Positions 1 through 6,912 of a DNA stretch of 29,599 nucleotides are shown here, piece after piece. The notes below the pieces were generated by a model that ran no database searches, had not been told where the DNA came from, and saw only the letters and a list, made by a program, of their open reading frames with translations. The number at the start of each line of letters is the position of its first letter. Position 1 is the first letter of the stretch. The translations under genes and the position numbers were made by a program. Location: the IMG/VR virus record IMGVR_UViG_3300042154_000709, positions 1 to 29,599 of that record. One strand, written 5' to 3'. The DNA comes from a virus.

Positions 1-99
1 GTTTTCAAACTCGAATACATAATAAGGATTAGATAGTGTTGAGCTTTCTGTAAGCGTCAAAACAATTGTGTTAAGTATATCTTTTTCAATGTATATCAT
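1..99 (-). CDS. 5' fragment of the 116-aa portal-operon gene (duplicate by overlap)
   Basis: The minus strand from the ATG at 97-99 reads MIYIEKDILNTIV and continues off the left edge. It is the same DNA as the start of the complete gene at 29221-29571, repeated by the 127-base terminal overlap. It is not a second gene. On the circle the complete copy follows the terminator at 131-158 and the motif at 101-130. Confidence 0.9.
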   Translation of the reverse strand, partial: MIYIEKDILNTIVLTLTESSTLSNPYYVFEFEN

Positions 100-127
100 A
101 ACTATAATGTTAATCTTAAAAAAAAGT
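1..127. repeat. Terminal direct repeat, left copy
   Basis: These bases are identical to the last 127 bases of the window (29473-29599). The repeat carries the 5' end of the 116-aa gene and its upstream motif, and reading continues sensibly across the join, so the contig closes into a circle of 29,472 bp. Exactly 127 bases is the overlap expected from a k=127 de Bruijn assembly, so it is probably an assembly overlap rather than a biological terminal repeat. Confidence 0.95.
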
Positions 128-130
128 TCA
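101..130 (-). promoter_or_regulatory. Putative late promoter 1 (portal/lysis operon)
   Basis: On the minus strand TGAAC (126-130) is followed after 15 bases by ACATTATAGT (101-110), one base before the ATG at 99. It lies directly after the U-tract of the terminator at 131-158, so a new transcript must start here for the portal operon to be expressed independently. It is one of five matching two-box motifs in front of late genes. The assignment to the phage sigma-like protein is inference. Confidence 0.6.
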
Positions 131-158
131 CAAAAAAAGGGAAGCTATTAACTCCCCT
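131..158 (-). terminator. Rho-independent terminator after the tail tube gene
   Basis: Minus-strand RNA folds AGGGGAGU with GCUUCCCU (138-158; two G-U pairs, loop UAAUA), followed by a run of seven U (132-138). It starts 22 bases after the stop codon of the gene at 180-686 and closes the capsid/tail block before the portal operon begins. Confidence 0.8.
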
Positions 159-179
159 CTCTTTATTTACAAGGTATTT

Positions 180-686
180 TTAAATCAATCCACCAATGAT
201 AGTAGGGTCAACTTCGTAAGCTAAGTTCTCGTTTTCTGCGATGAATGTAACAGAGTATTTAGAACCGTCTGCTTTTGCTGTTCCTGAACCCTCAGCAGTT
301 GCTGAAAGTTGAGCATAAGGGAAGTACCAATATTTACCGTTAGCATCTTTAACGATTAAAGCTAAGTCTCTTTGTCCCTCTGAAAGGATTTTGATAGCCT
401 TAGATTTTGAAGCCTCACGTCTGTGGAACATCAAAGTAACTGTTGCTGTAACGAAAGAAGAACCGTTTGCGAAATCTACCGCAGTTTCCTCTGTAAAGTT
501 ACCTGTGTTACGTCTAAATTCAAATGCTACATAGTCAGAAGATACTACTTGAGCGTCTACCATGTACGAAGCTGAATCGATTGTAGTCGAAGTGATGTTA
601 TCCATATCATTGATATAGATAGCAGTGATTCCCCCGATGTTATTATCACACCCTTTTGTGATTGCTGTAAGTGTTGTACAAGACAT
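180..686 (-). CDS. Probable major tail (tube) protein
   Basis: This 168-aa protein has no membrane segment. It is rich in Ser, Thr, Ala and short beta-type stretches, as expected for a siphovirus tube subunit. It starts MSCTTLTAITKGCDNN and has a central segment TATVTLMFHRREASKSKAIK. It is the last gene of the capsid block, directly after the major capsid gene and isolated from it by a hairpin at 702-733. Strong late structural genes are often insulated in this way. The assignment rests on size, position and composition. I see no catalytic motif. It could instead be another abundant virion protein such as a head decoration protein. Confidence 0.6.
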   Translation of the reverse strand: MSCTTLTAITKGCDNNIGGITAIYINDMDNITSTTIDSASYMVDAQVVSSDYVAFEFRRNTGNFTEETAVDFANGSSFVTATVTLMFHRREASKSKAIKILSEGQRDLALIVKDANGKYWYFPYAQLSATAEGSGTAKADGSKYSVTFIAENENLAYEVDPTIIGGLI

Positions 687-701
687 ATTTTTAAAATTTA
701 T

Positions 702-740
702 AAAAAAAGGAGGGAAGAATTAACCGCCCTCCCGTTTTTT
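702..740 (-). terminator. Bidirectional hairpin terminator between capsid and tail tube genes
   Basis: GGAGGG (709-714) pairs with CCCTCC (727-732), with a further G-U pair possible on the minus strand. The minus transcript continues into seven U (702-708). The plus strand also has six T after the hairpin (735-740), so it could stop transcription from either side. It lies between two highly expressed structural genes and may act as an attenuator or mRNA 3'-end stabiliser, because the downstream tail gene has no obvious promoter of its own. Confidence 0.75.
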
Positions 741-756
741 AAGTTAATATTTATTC

Positions 757-1674
757 TTATGAGTAAAGAACAATCTCTGTTGGGTTAACGTAAGAGAAAC
801 CAACTTTCAAGTTTGCACGTGAACGTAAGTAAGGCTCTGCAACTGTATCAGCTAAGTTAACAGCTTTGATTGCTTTTCCGTCTCCCTCGCCATCGAAAGC
901 GTAAATCATGTTGTTCTTAACAGTAGCAACCATGTGGTTGTTTGGCATACCCTCAGCTACAACAACTTTAATACCTAAGAAAGTCAAAGCTAATGGAGTT
1001 GTAATGTATGTTTGAGTGTTACCTGAAGCTGTAGCCAATTCCAAAGCGTTAGCAACATTCGAAGCAACGTATAAACGTAAGTCTGCTTTTTTACGAGAAA
1101 CTGTTGACGGTAAAGCGTTGATTACTTTTACGATTTCAGCGATAACGTTAGAACTTGTAATTGTAGCTTTTGCTACGTCGATGATTGCTGTATCAGCTTT
1201 CATTTTTTTAATGTAACCGTCACACAAAGCCAAAGTATCGTCTTCGCTTGTTGTGTCTCCTTGCCAACGAATCAACTCAACATCTTCGCCGATTTGTTTC
1301 GCCATTTCTCCCCAGTAGAAGTTCATGAAAGAAGCTACTGAAAAGTCTCCGTTTGAACCTTGAGCCATTTGCAAAGCTAAGAAAGATTGCTCTAAGTCAA
1401 ATTGACAAAGTTGAGCCATAGCTGACAATGCACATACGTCGATGTCTACTGCGTCTAATGAATCAGTAGGTGCTGTAAAGTTACAAGTTGATGCTTGTAA
1501 GATATTACCAAAAGTAACGTTAGCTAATTTAGTAGCACTTTTAATTCCTGGCAAAGTACGGTAGTTGTCTACTGTATCTTCAGCCAAGTAAGAACGACCG
1601 TAAAACTCGTTCGGGTTTGGACACAATAAAGCGTTTGTTTCGATGTCCAAGTCAAATTTTAAATTTCTTTCCAT
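757..1674 (-). CDS. Major capsid protein (HK97-type expected)
   Basis: This is a 305-aa protein without membrane segments. It lies immediately after the protease/scaffold gene (4 bases between them) and before the probable tail tube gene, which is the normal place for the major capsid protein in tailed phages. The C-terminal half contains a typical capsid pattern: a segment on displayed values in the virion (LRLYVASNVANALELA), then LTFLGIKVVVAEGMPNN, then a closing beta strand PTEIVLYS. The Gly/Asn-containing DGEGDGKAIKAVN segment may be a loop. Cys is unusually frequent in the first 110 residues (about six). The codon pattern is more regular and GC-richer than in early genes, as in a highly expressed gene. 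The HK97 fold itself is inferred, not seen. Confidence 0.8.
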   Translation of the reverse strand: MERNLKFDLDIETNALLCPNPNEFYGRSYLAEDTVDNYRTLPGIKSATKLANVTFGNILQASTCNFTAPTDSLDAVDIDVCALSAMAQLCQFDLEQSFLALQMAQGSNGDFSVASFMNFYWGEMAKQIGEDVELIRWQGDTTSEDDTLALCDGYIKKMKADTAIIDVAKATITSSNVIAEIVKVINALPSTVSRKKADLRLYVASNVANALELATASGNTQTYITTPLALTFLGIKVVVAEGMPNNHMVATVKNNMIYAFDGEGDGKAIKAVNLADTVAEPYLRSRANLKVGFSYVNPTEIVLYS

Positions 1675-1678
1675 TTTG

Positions 1679-2650
1679 TTATTTTTTAGAAAATGCGTCT
1701 CTGAACGCGTTAAATTTTTCGTGAGCTGATAATTTAGTTTCTTTTAATTCCTCTTCGATAGGCTCAACTTCCACCTCTAAAGAATTTTTTAGTTCTGCAA
1801 TTACTTGCAACAATTCGTTAACTTTTTCGTCTAACAAAGGTGTAACGATAGCAAGGATAGCCTCAGCATCTGCTGTTGGGTCGACTGCCATTTCAACTTC
1901 TTCAGTTGCGACTTCTTCCTCAACAACTTCCTCCGTTGCCATTTCTACATCTTCTGTTACTTCTTCTTCGACTACTTCAGTTTCCATTACAACCTCTTCG
2001 GTTGGTGCATCTAATACTTCGATAACTTCTCCGCCTTTTACAACGTAGATTTTACCCTCGATTAGGTGCTCTCCATCTGGTAACTTCATACTATATTGAT
2101 TATTTAATTCCGTCTTTTGTTCGTTCAATTTCATACCTAAGAAACCCTCAATCGAAAATCCTACTTGGTTACTCTTTACAAGTTCGTTGTAGTAATCTTC
2201 GTCTGTTACCTGAGCGGTTAACATCAAAGTACCTTTTGGTACGTCAATTCCGTACGCTTTTGCTTTGTCGTTTTTAGGGTCTTGAACTATCCACGCTTCT
2301 AACACATAAGCAGGGACTTTATTTTCCGCATCATGCTCAATGTTAAAAATATCTTTGTTAGATAAATTTGACATAAACTTAGCGTGTATCTTTTCAATCT
2401 CTTCGGCCGTAAATGAAACATAGTACTCTTCGCCCTCGTCATTTCTATAAATCTCCATAGGAATCATAGCAGGTGCAACGATACGCATTTTAACCTCGTC
2501 AGCGAAATACATTTGTTCATGTGAATTGAACGCTACTCCTTTAACTTTAACCGCAGGACGTGACGTAAAAGCAATCATTTCGATTCCTAAGTCCTCGCCC
2601 TCGCTATATTCAGGGTCAATAGTAATTTTGTAAGTAGGCAATTTATCCAT
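1679..2650 (-). CDS. Prohead protease (XkdF-like) fused to an acidic scaffold-like tail
   Basis: This is a 323-aa protein. Residues 1 to about 205 resemble XkdF/prohead serine protease-type proteins: a GIEMIAFTSRPAVKVKGVAF start, a NIEHDAENKVPAYVLEAWIV segment with a candidate catalytic His, TLMLTAQVTDEDYYNELV and VGFSIEGFLG. Ser in the GFSIEG segment is the likely nucleophile by analogy. Residues about 215-265 are a repetitive acidic stretch of E, V, T and M (TEEV/EEEV/MATEEV units). The C-terminal 60 residues are helical and charged, like a scaffold or delta domain. The role would be capsid assembly and maturation, with self-cleavage. It starts directly behind the late-type motif at 2652-2682 and immediately precedes the capsid gene. 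Confidence 0.75.
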   Translation of the reverse strand: MDKLPTYKITIDPEYSEGEDLGIEMIAFTSRPAVKVKGVAFNSHEQMYFADEVKMRIVAPAMIPMEIYRNDEGEEYYVSFTAEEIEKIHAKFMSNLSNKDIFNIEHDAENKVPAYVLEAWIVQDPKNDKAKAYGIDVPKGTLMLTAQVTDEDYYNELVKSNQVGFSIEGFLGMKLNEQKTELNNQYSMKLPDGEHLIEGKIYVVKGGEVIEVLDAPTEEVVMETEVVEEEVTEDVEMATEEVVEEEVATEEVEMAVDPTADAEAILAIVTPLLDEKVNELLQVIAELKNSLEVEVEPIEEELKETKLSAHEKFNAFRDAFSKK

Positions 2651-2651
2651 A

Positions 2652-2682
2652 CTTATTATGTAGATATAAAATTATTTGTTCA
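2652..2682 (-). promoter_or_regulatory. Putative late promoter 2 (protease/capsid/tail tube)
   Basis: On the minus strand TGAAC (2678-2682), then 16 bases, then ACATAATAAG (2652-2661), one base before the ATG at 2650. It shares its exact spacing with the motifs at 12880 and 6882. It lies in the 62-base divergent gap between the protease gene and the plus-strand pair, back to back with a host-type -7 box at 2690-2697. Confidence 0.65.
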
Positions 2683-2689
2683 AAAATTG

Positions 2690-2697
2690 TATATTTG
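2690..2697 (+). promoter_or_regulatory. Host-type -7 box for the plus-strand gene pair
   Basis: TATATTTG is an exact match to the Bacteroidota -7 consensus TAnnTTTG, 15 bases before the ATG at 2713. No good -33 TTTG is present at 19-20 bases. The nearest TTTG (2675-2678) is only 11 bases away and overlaps the opposing late motif. The promoter is therefore probable but incomplete, or needs an activator. Confidence 0.5.
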
Positions 2698-2712
2698 TTA
2701 AAAAATTAGTAT

Positions 2713-3255
2713 ATGGTAACAATTGGAAAAAATGAAATCCCTAACAAGTCAACTGAGTTGAGCGTTAAGCAATTTACAAAAGTCAATGAAATTTTAAGAA
2801 GTGAAAACGAACCTATTGAAAAATGGTATCAAGTTTTTACGTACTTAGGTGCGGACGAAAGCGACATTAACGACTTAGAATTTGACGAGTTCAAAGAGGT
2901 CGTTCGTCTTTTTAACGATAGCGAAAGTAAGGACTTAGAAATTCAGCGCACTATCGAGATTGACGGATACACTTACGAAGCATACAAAGAAGAGTTTAAG
3001 GTTTCTGTAAAAGACTTAAAAGCAATTGAAAAATTAATAGCTAAGAATCCTAACTCTTATATTGCTGAAATGGTTGCAGTGTTGTATAAGCGTACCGACT
3101 TAACAGAAAAAGAACATTACGAACCTGCACACATCAAACACAAAACTACTTTGTTCGCTGACCAAAAGGCATCGTTTGCTTTACCTATCATTTGGCACGT
3201 TGCTAAGAAGATGACGAATGAAATAGAAAAAGCTGAAGATGAAAGCGTGGCATAA
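2713..3255 (+). CDS. Putative tail assembly chaperone, first protein (gpG-like)
   Basis: This is a 180-aa, mostly acidic, helical soluble protein, starting MVTIGKNEIPNKSTELSVKQF. Its size, acidity, the LSVKQFTKVNEIL/WYQVFTYLGAD pattern and its place between capsid/tail tube and tape-measure genes fit the short tail-assembly chaperone of siphoviruses. That chaperone works on the tape measure and is not part of the virion. It overlaps the next gene by 17 bases. It is one of only three plus-strand genes in the genome, with a host-type -7 box just upstream. The function is an inference from position; no motif proves it. Confidence 0.5.
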   Translation: MVTIGKNEIPNKSTELSVKQFTKVNEILRSENEPIEKWYQVFTYLGADESDINDLEFDEFKEVVRLFNDSESKDLEIQRTIEIDGYTYEAYKEEFKVSVKDLKAIEKLIAKNPNSYIAEMVAVLYKRTDLTEKEHYEPAHIKHKTTLFADQKASFALPIIWHVAKKMTNEIEKAEDESVA

Positions 3256-3958
3256 CGTAACAGTCGAAACATTCATGGAGTTAAGGGGGTTGGAAACAAT
3301 CCCTTTTGATTCTCCATTTGATTTGGAACTTGAAAGGCTGTCAATCTTAACCGATACCGACATCGAAGAGTTGCAAAATTTAGACCTATCCGAGTTTAGT
3401 AAGTTAACAAAGGAGTATGCTTGGGTAAAATCCGCACCTGCAAAGAACTTTAAACAAGAAATAAACGGGTTTCACTTCAAAGAATGGTACACACTCGGGG
3501 AGTTTATAGACTTAAACCATCTATTTGAAAACGAAGCACAAAACTTTGACAAGATTTTAAGCATTTTATTCCGAGTTTTTAAGCAAGACGAATGGGGCAA
3601 CCGTGTTTTTGAGCCTTTACAGTTTGACTTAGAACAACGCAAACACGAATTTAAAGACGTTCTAATCAATGATTGCTTTGGTGGTGTGGTTTTCTTTGTT
3701 GAGTTTAGGGATAACTTCTTAAAAGTGTACGAAAATCTATTTAATCCTGTTGTTGAAAGTGATGAATTAGAAGAGAATGACTTAGATGCTGAAGATATAA
3801 AAGCCGAAGAAGAAGAAAAGAAACTATCTAAGTTTAGTTGGGAACGTTTAATATTTGATTTGAGCGGTGGGGATTTGACAAAGGTAGACCAACTTACTGA
3901 CCTACCTATTATCTTAGTGTTTAATATGCTTTCAATGAAGCAAACTTACGGAATTTAA
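3239..3958 (+). CDS. Putative tail assembly chaperone partner (gpT-like position)
   Basis: This is a 239-aa acidic protein without membrane segments. It has a charged low-complexity stretch near residues 175-200 (DELEENDLDAEDIKAEEEEK). It begins inside the end of the preceding gene, in the +1 frame relative to it. An in-frame TAG lies five codons before its ATG, so expression is by translational coupling, or by a +1 (not -1) frameshift inside a very short window. Its last four bases overlap the convergent minus-strand gene at 3955-4380. The chaperone role is inferred from pairing with the previous gene and from position. Confidence 0.5.
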   Translation: MKAWHNVTVETFMELRGLETIPFDSPFDLELERLSILTDTDIEELQNLDLSEFSKLTKEYAWVKSAPAKNFKQEINGFHFKEWYTLGEFIDLNHLFENEAQNFDKILSILFRVFKQDEWGNRVFEPLQFDLEQRKHEFKDVLINDCFGGVVFFVEFRDNFLKVYENLFNPVVESDELEENDLDAEDIKAEEEEKKLSKFSWERLIFDLSGGDLTKVDQLTDLPIILVFNMLSMKQTYGI

Positions 3959-4380
3959 AAAGGTGTCATTGGTGCGGTTGGCAAGTTCGGGTAAGGACTG
4001 TCAATCCAATTGAACTGAATACTAATTTTAGGATTGTTAAGTATTCGAGCCATTTCCAAAAGTGGGTATTTTTCAAACTGCCAAGCAATATATTCCTGAG
4101 TTACTTCAGCAAGTATAGCTTGTACATCGCTACGTCTTAACCAATTATCAGTTATCGAATAAGGCGGTATCCCTCTACTCGTTCCCTCATCTAAAAACAA
4201 ATAATAAAACATCGCGTTTATCGTCATGTTAATCGTGTTTAGTTCGTTCCCAGTCATTGCGGAAATTCTAACCGATTCATACAACGCGCCCGTGTCGACC
4301 AATCCAAGCGACCTAATCTCTTGCTGTAATGACCTCGCTAACTTGTTACGTGTAGCGTATTTAACTTTAAAACTTGCCAT
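3955..4380 (-). CDS. HK97 gp10-like tail completion protein
   Basis: This is a 141-aa protein. The segment SLGLVDTGALYESVRISAM (about residues 24-42) is typical of HK97 gp10/neck-type proteins (L-x-D-T-G-x-L-xx-S), followed by a beta-rich part with DEGTSRGIPPYSITDNWL. It would sit at the head-tail joint. It follows the tail terminator-like gene with two bases between them and is the last gene before the plus-strand pair. Its stop overlaps that of the convergent gene by four bases, and no terminator separates the two directions. Confidence 0.7.
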   Translation of the reverse strand: MASFKVKYATRNKLARSLQQEIRSLGLVDTGALYESVRISAMTGNELNTINMTINAMFYYLFLDEGTSRGIPPYSITDNWLRRSDVQAILAEVTQEYIAWQFEKYPLLEMARILNNPKISIQFNWIDSPYPNLPTAPMTPF

Positions 4381-4382
4381 GT

Positions 4383-4826
4383 TTAATCTCCTATCTCAAA
4401 CGGTATATCATTTACGCAGTATTGGTCAACTTCAAACGTTATACTCATTTGCCACCCCGCTACATAATCTAAATCAAAGTTATTGACTGGGATTAATGTA
4501 GGTGCTTGAGCGTCTATGCTTAAATCTGACCCTTGACTGAAGTACAAATATAAGTCATTTAAAATTAAATTCGTATCACTTAAAATAGTGTTTATATTAG
4601 CGCGGTCTTTTTGTATAATATCCACACAGTAAATATCCATAGCAAAGATATTCGTATTTTCGCCCATCGTTTGGCTAATAGGAACGTAAAAAACAAGCGG
4701 ATACTTTTCATTTAAGGTGCTGAAGTTTGGCATCTGCTCTCTGAACTCCCCCGCGTTTTTCTTAATCTGTAAATGTTGTTGACAAAACCCGTCAATCGCA
4801 TTTAATAATTTTATGTAGCTTGTCAT
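4383..4826 (-). CDS. Probable tail terminator protein
   Basis: This is a 147-aa soluble alpha/beta protein. It has a helical start (MTSYIKLLNAIDGFCQQH), a strand PLVFYVPISQTMGENTNIFAMDIYCVDII, and a final strand ITFEVDQYCVNDIPFEIGD. Length, this alternating pattern and position between tape measure and gp10-like genes match tail terminator (gpU-like) proteins of Bacteroidota siphoviruses. Its ATG overlaps the tape-measure stop codon (four bases), so it is translationally coupled. No sequence motif is decisive. Confidence 0.55.
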   Translation of the reverse strand: MTSYIKLLNAIDGFCQQHLQIKKNAGEFREQMPNFSTLNEKYPLVFYVPISQTMGENTNIFAMDIYCVDIIQKDRANINTILSDTNLILNDLYLYFSQGSDLSIDAQAPTLIPVNNFDLDYVAGWQMSITFEVDQYCVNDIPFEIGD

Positions 4827-6880
4827 AGTGTAGAACCTAAATCGATTATTTTCATTTTATTTTGTGTCGCTGTAATTTCAGTCTCACTTACAACCGCTTG
4901 AACTGTTACCGTTTGATTTGATTGCATTGATTGACTTGTTAAATTGTTCGCGTTGTTTCCTTGTCCAAACATATTAATTGACGGTGTAGCTACCGAAGCA
5001 CTTGAGGCACTTGCTGAAGTACCGCCACCACCACCCGAAGCCGAAGCACTTGGATTGCTTAACAATGCTTTAGCCTTAGCTACGTTCGTTAAGATTTGAA
5101 CGATACCCGAAGCGTATTGCGCTATTCCTGCTGTTCCACCAGTTACTGCATTTAATGGATTTGCTTGAGACATTGCAACGAGTGAACTAATAGCCTTTGC
5201 TGTATCGATTGCTATTTGAACTAAAGCAGTAGCCTTTTGGAATTTCTCGAGTTTCTTTTGGTCATTTATAAATATCTTTCCAAGTTGATTAATACCGTCA
5301 TTAACTTCAGTTGCAAAATTTAATAAAGCATCACGTTTATTTTTTGCTTGTTCAATACTTTGTAAAGCGTATTTCTTTTGAATGTCAGCAGTTTCTTTTG
5401 CTATTTGGTCTTCGATTGCTTTTGTATCTTCCCCGTATTTTTTAGCTTCTTCTAATAACGTAAAATATTTGTCACGTACTGCATTTATTTCTTTGTCTTC
5501 AGCAGAAAGTTGTGCATCTGACAAAAGCGTTTGTTGTGCTTCGTAACGTGCTAAAAACTCGTTATATGTTTCTTGTTCTTTTATTTTAGCTTCTTGAATA
5601 CGTGCATCTTCTTTCGCCTTTTTGTCGGCTTCTATTTTATCAGTTTCAGCTTGTTGTTGTGTCTCAAGTTGTTTAATGATTATAGCTTTTTCACTTGCTA
5701 AATACTTTTCATTCTTTTGAGTTTCCTCAATTGCACGTTTGTACTTTAAGTTTATAGTTGCTATTTCTTTCGCTTCACCATCTGCCATTATAGCGATGTT
5801 TGCATCTTCGATTAGCCTTGAAACTTCAGCACGGTTTTTAGCGTATTCTTTTTGCGCTTCAATTCGTTTTTTATTAGCCTCTTTACCAGCATCAACACTT
5901 TTCTTATGCGCTTCGTCTTCAGTTTTTTGAGCATCAACAACGTGTTTCTTTTTAATGTACTGAATTTCATTGTTTGAAGTAGTCATTAAAGTACGTTGCT
6001 CCTTTAGTTTTGCTTTTAAATCTGCGACCTCTTTAGCGTCATAGTCTCCCGAAGCTACCATGTTTTGTATGCGCATTTGGTAAGCCTTAGCATAAGCGTA
6101 AGCAGTCGCTTTGATTAACCGTTGTTTTTCAAGTTCTAACTTGTAAGTGCTTTTACCTTCTAATTGAGCCATTCGAATTTCTTGGTCAATTGCTGTGATT
6201 CTTTTATCTGAAGCATCTTTGTAAGCATCTGCTCTTTTCTCCTGTGCTTGTGCCGCAGCCTCAGCCGCTTCCTCTTCAGCAAATGAAGTTAAGCCTAACC
6301 AATCTAAGAAATCTTTAATTGATTGTACTACTAAGTCAATAGCGTCTCCAATTGCACCAAAGAATTTACCTATCGCATTTAACACTGGTTTAAGTATTCC
6401 AAGTTTAGACATCAACGCTACAATAATAGCAACAATACCCGCAATAATAGCACCTATTAAAAAGATTGGATTTGTTAAAAGCGTAGCACCAAAAGACATG
6501 AAAGCCTTTGCCATCGTTCCAACAATAGAAATTAAACCTTTCAACTGTGTGCCTATTTCAGCAGGACTAATAGACTTTAACGAACCTGCGAATAGTTTAG
6601 CCGATTGAGACGCTCCCTCGAAATCTAAGTCACGTATTTGGCTACCCATTAATCCCAAAGCATTACTTGTACTTTCAAACTTCGAACCGCTTGAGAATAC
6701 TGCTACTTGCTCGTTTGCATCTTTTAGTCTATCGTTTAATTCCCCCGCTCTTTGTGCGAGTTGTTGCATTTGTTCGGGGTCGGTAGCATTTGCTAACTCC
6801 CCTTTTATTTCTCGTATTTCCTTTTTTAGTTGCTGAAGTCCGCCTAACTTAATTGGAATTTCTATTGCTTGTTGTGCCAT
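4823..6880 (-). CDS. Tail tape measure protein
   Basis: This is a 685-aa protein. It has an N-terminal coiled coil (residues 10-60, LQQLKKEIREIKGELAN), a hydrophobic Gly-rich region about 120-165 (LTNPIFLIGAIIAGIVAIIVALMSKLG), long charged coiled coils rich in A/E/K/Q about 200-540, an AIDTAKAISSLVAMSQANPLN segment, and a Gly/Ser/Ala-rich C-terminal part (GGGGG near 625). This is the standard domain order of tape measure proteins, which set tail length and pass into the host envelope at injection. It is short for the family, so the tail should be short, on the order of 100 nm if about 1.5 angstrom per residue applies. It starts at the putative late promoter at 6882-6912. Confidence 0.9.
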   Translation of the reverse strand: MAQQAIEIPIKLGGLQQLKKEIREIKGELANATDPEQMQQLAQRAGELNDRLKDANEQVAVFSSGSKFESTSNALGLMGSQIRDLDFEGASQSAKLFAGSLKSISPAEIGTQLKGLISIVGTMAKAFMSFGATLLTNPIFLIGAIIAGIVAIIVALMSKLGILKPVLNAIGKFFGAIGDAIDLVVQSIKDFLDWLGLTSFAEEEAAEAAAQAQEKRADAYKDASDKRITAIDQEIRMAQLEGKSTYKLELEKQRLIKATAYAYAKAYQMRIQNMVASGDYDAKEVADLKAKLKEQRTLMTTSNNEIQYIKKKHVVDAQKTEDEAHKKSVDAGKEANKKRIEAQKEYAKNRAEVSRLIEDANIAIMADGEAKEIATINLKYKRAIEETQKNEKYLASEKAIIIKQLETQQQAETDKIEADKKAKEDARIQEAKIKEQETYNEFLARYEAQQTLLSDAQLSAEDKEINAVRDKYFTLLEEAKKYGEDTKAIEDQIAKETADIQKKYALQSIEQAKNKRDALLNFATEVNDGINQLGKIFINDQKKLEKFQKATALVQIAIDTAKAISSLVAMSQANPLNAVTGGTAGIAQYASGIVQILTNVAKAKALLSNPSASASGGGGGTSASASSASVATPSINMFGQGNNANNLTSQSMQSNQTVTVQAVVSETEITATQNKMKIIDLGSTL

Positions 6881-6881
6881 A

Positions 6882-6912
6882 CTTATAATGTATAGTAAAA
6901 ATTAAATGTACA
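6882..6912 (-). promoter_or_regulatory. Putative late promoter 3 (tape measure)
   Basis: On the minus strand TGTAC (6908-6912), then 16 bases, then ACATTATAAG (6882-6891), one base before the ATG at 6880. The second box is identical to that at 12880. The first box has one change from TGAAC. It overlaps the 3' end of the 890-aa gene, so it is an internal promoter inside the tail operon. Confidence 0.55.

Noticed and set aside
3181-3363. Minus-strand frames of 60 and 65 codons under the plus-strand gene pair (3181-3363, 3472-3669)
   Set aside because: They are antisense shadows with no overlapping-gene coupling and poor start contexts; the plus-strand genes have long frames and a promoter box.
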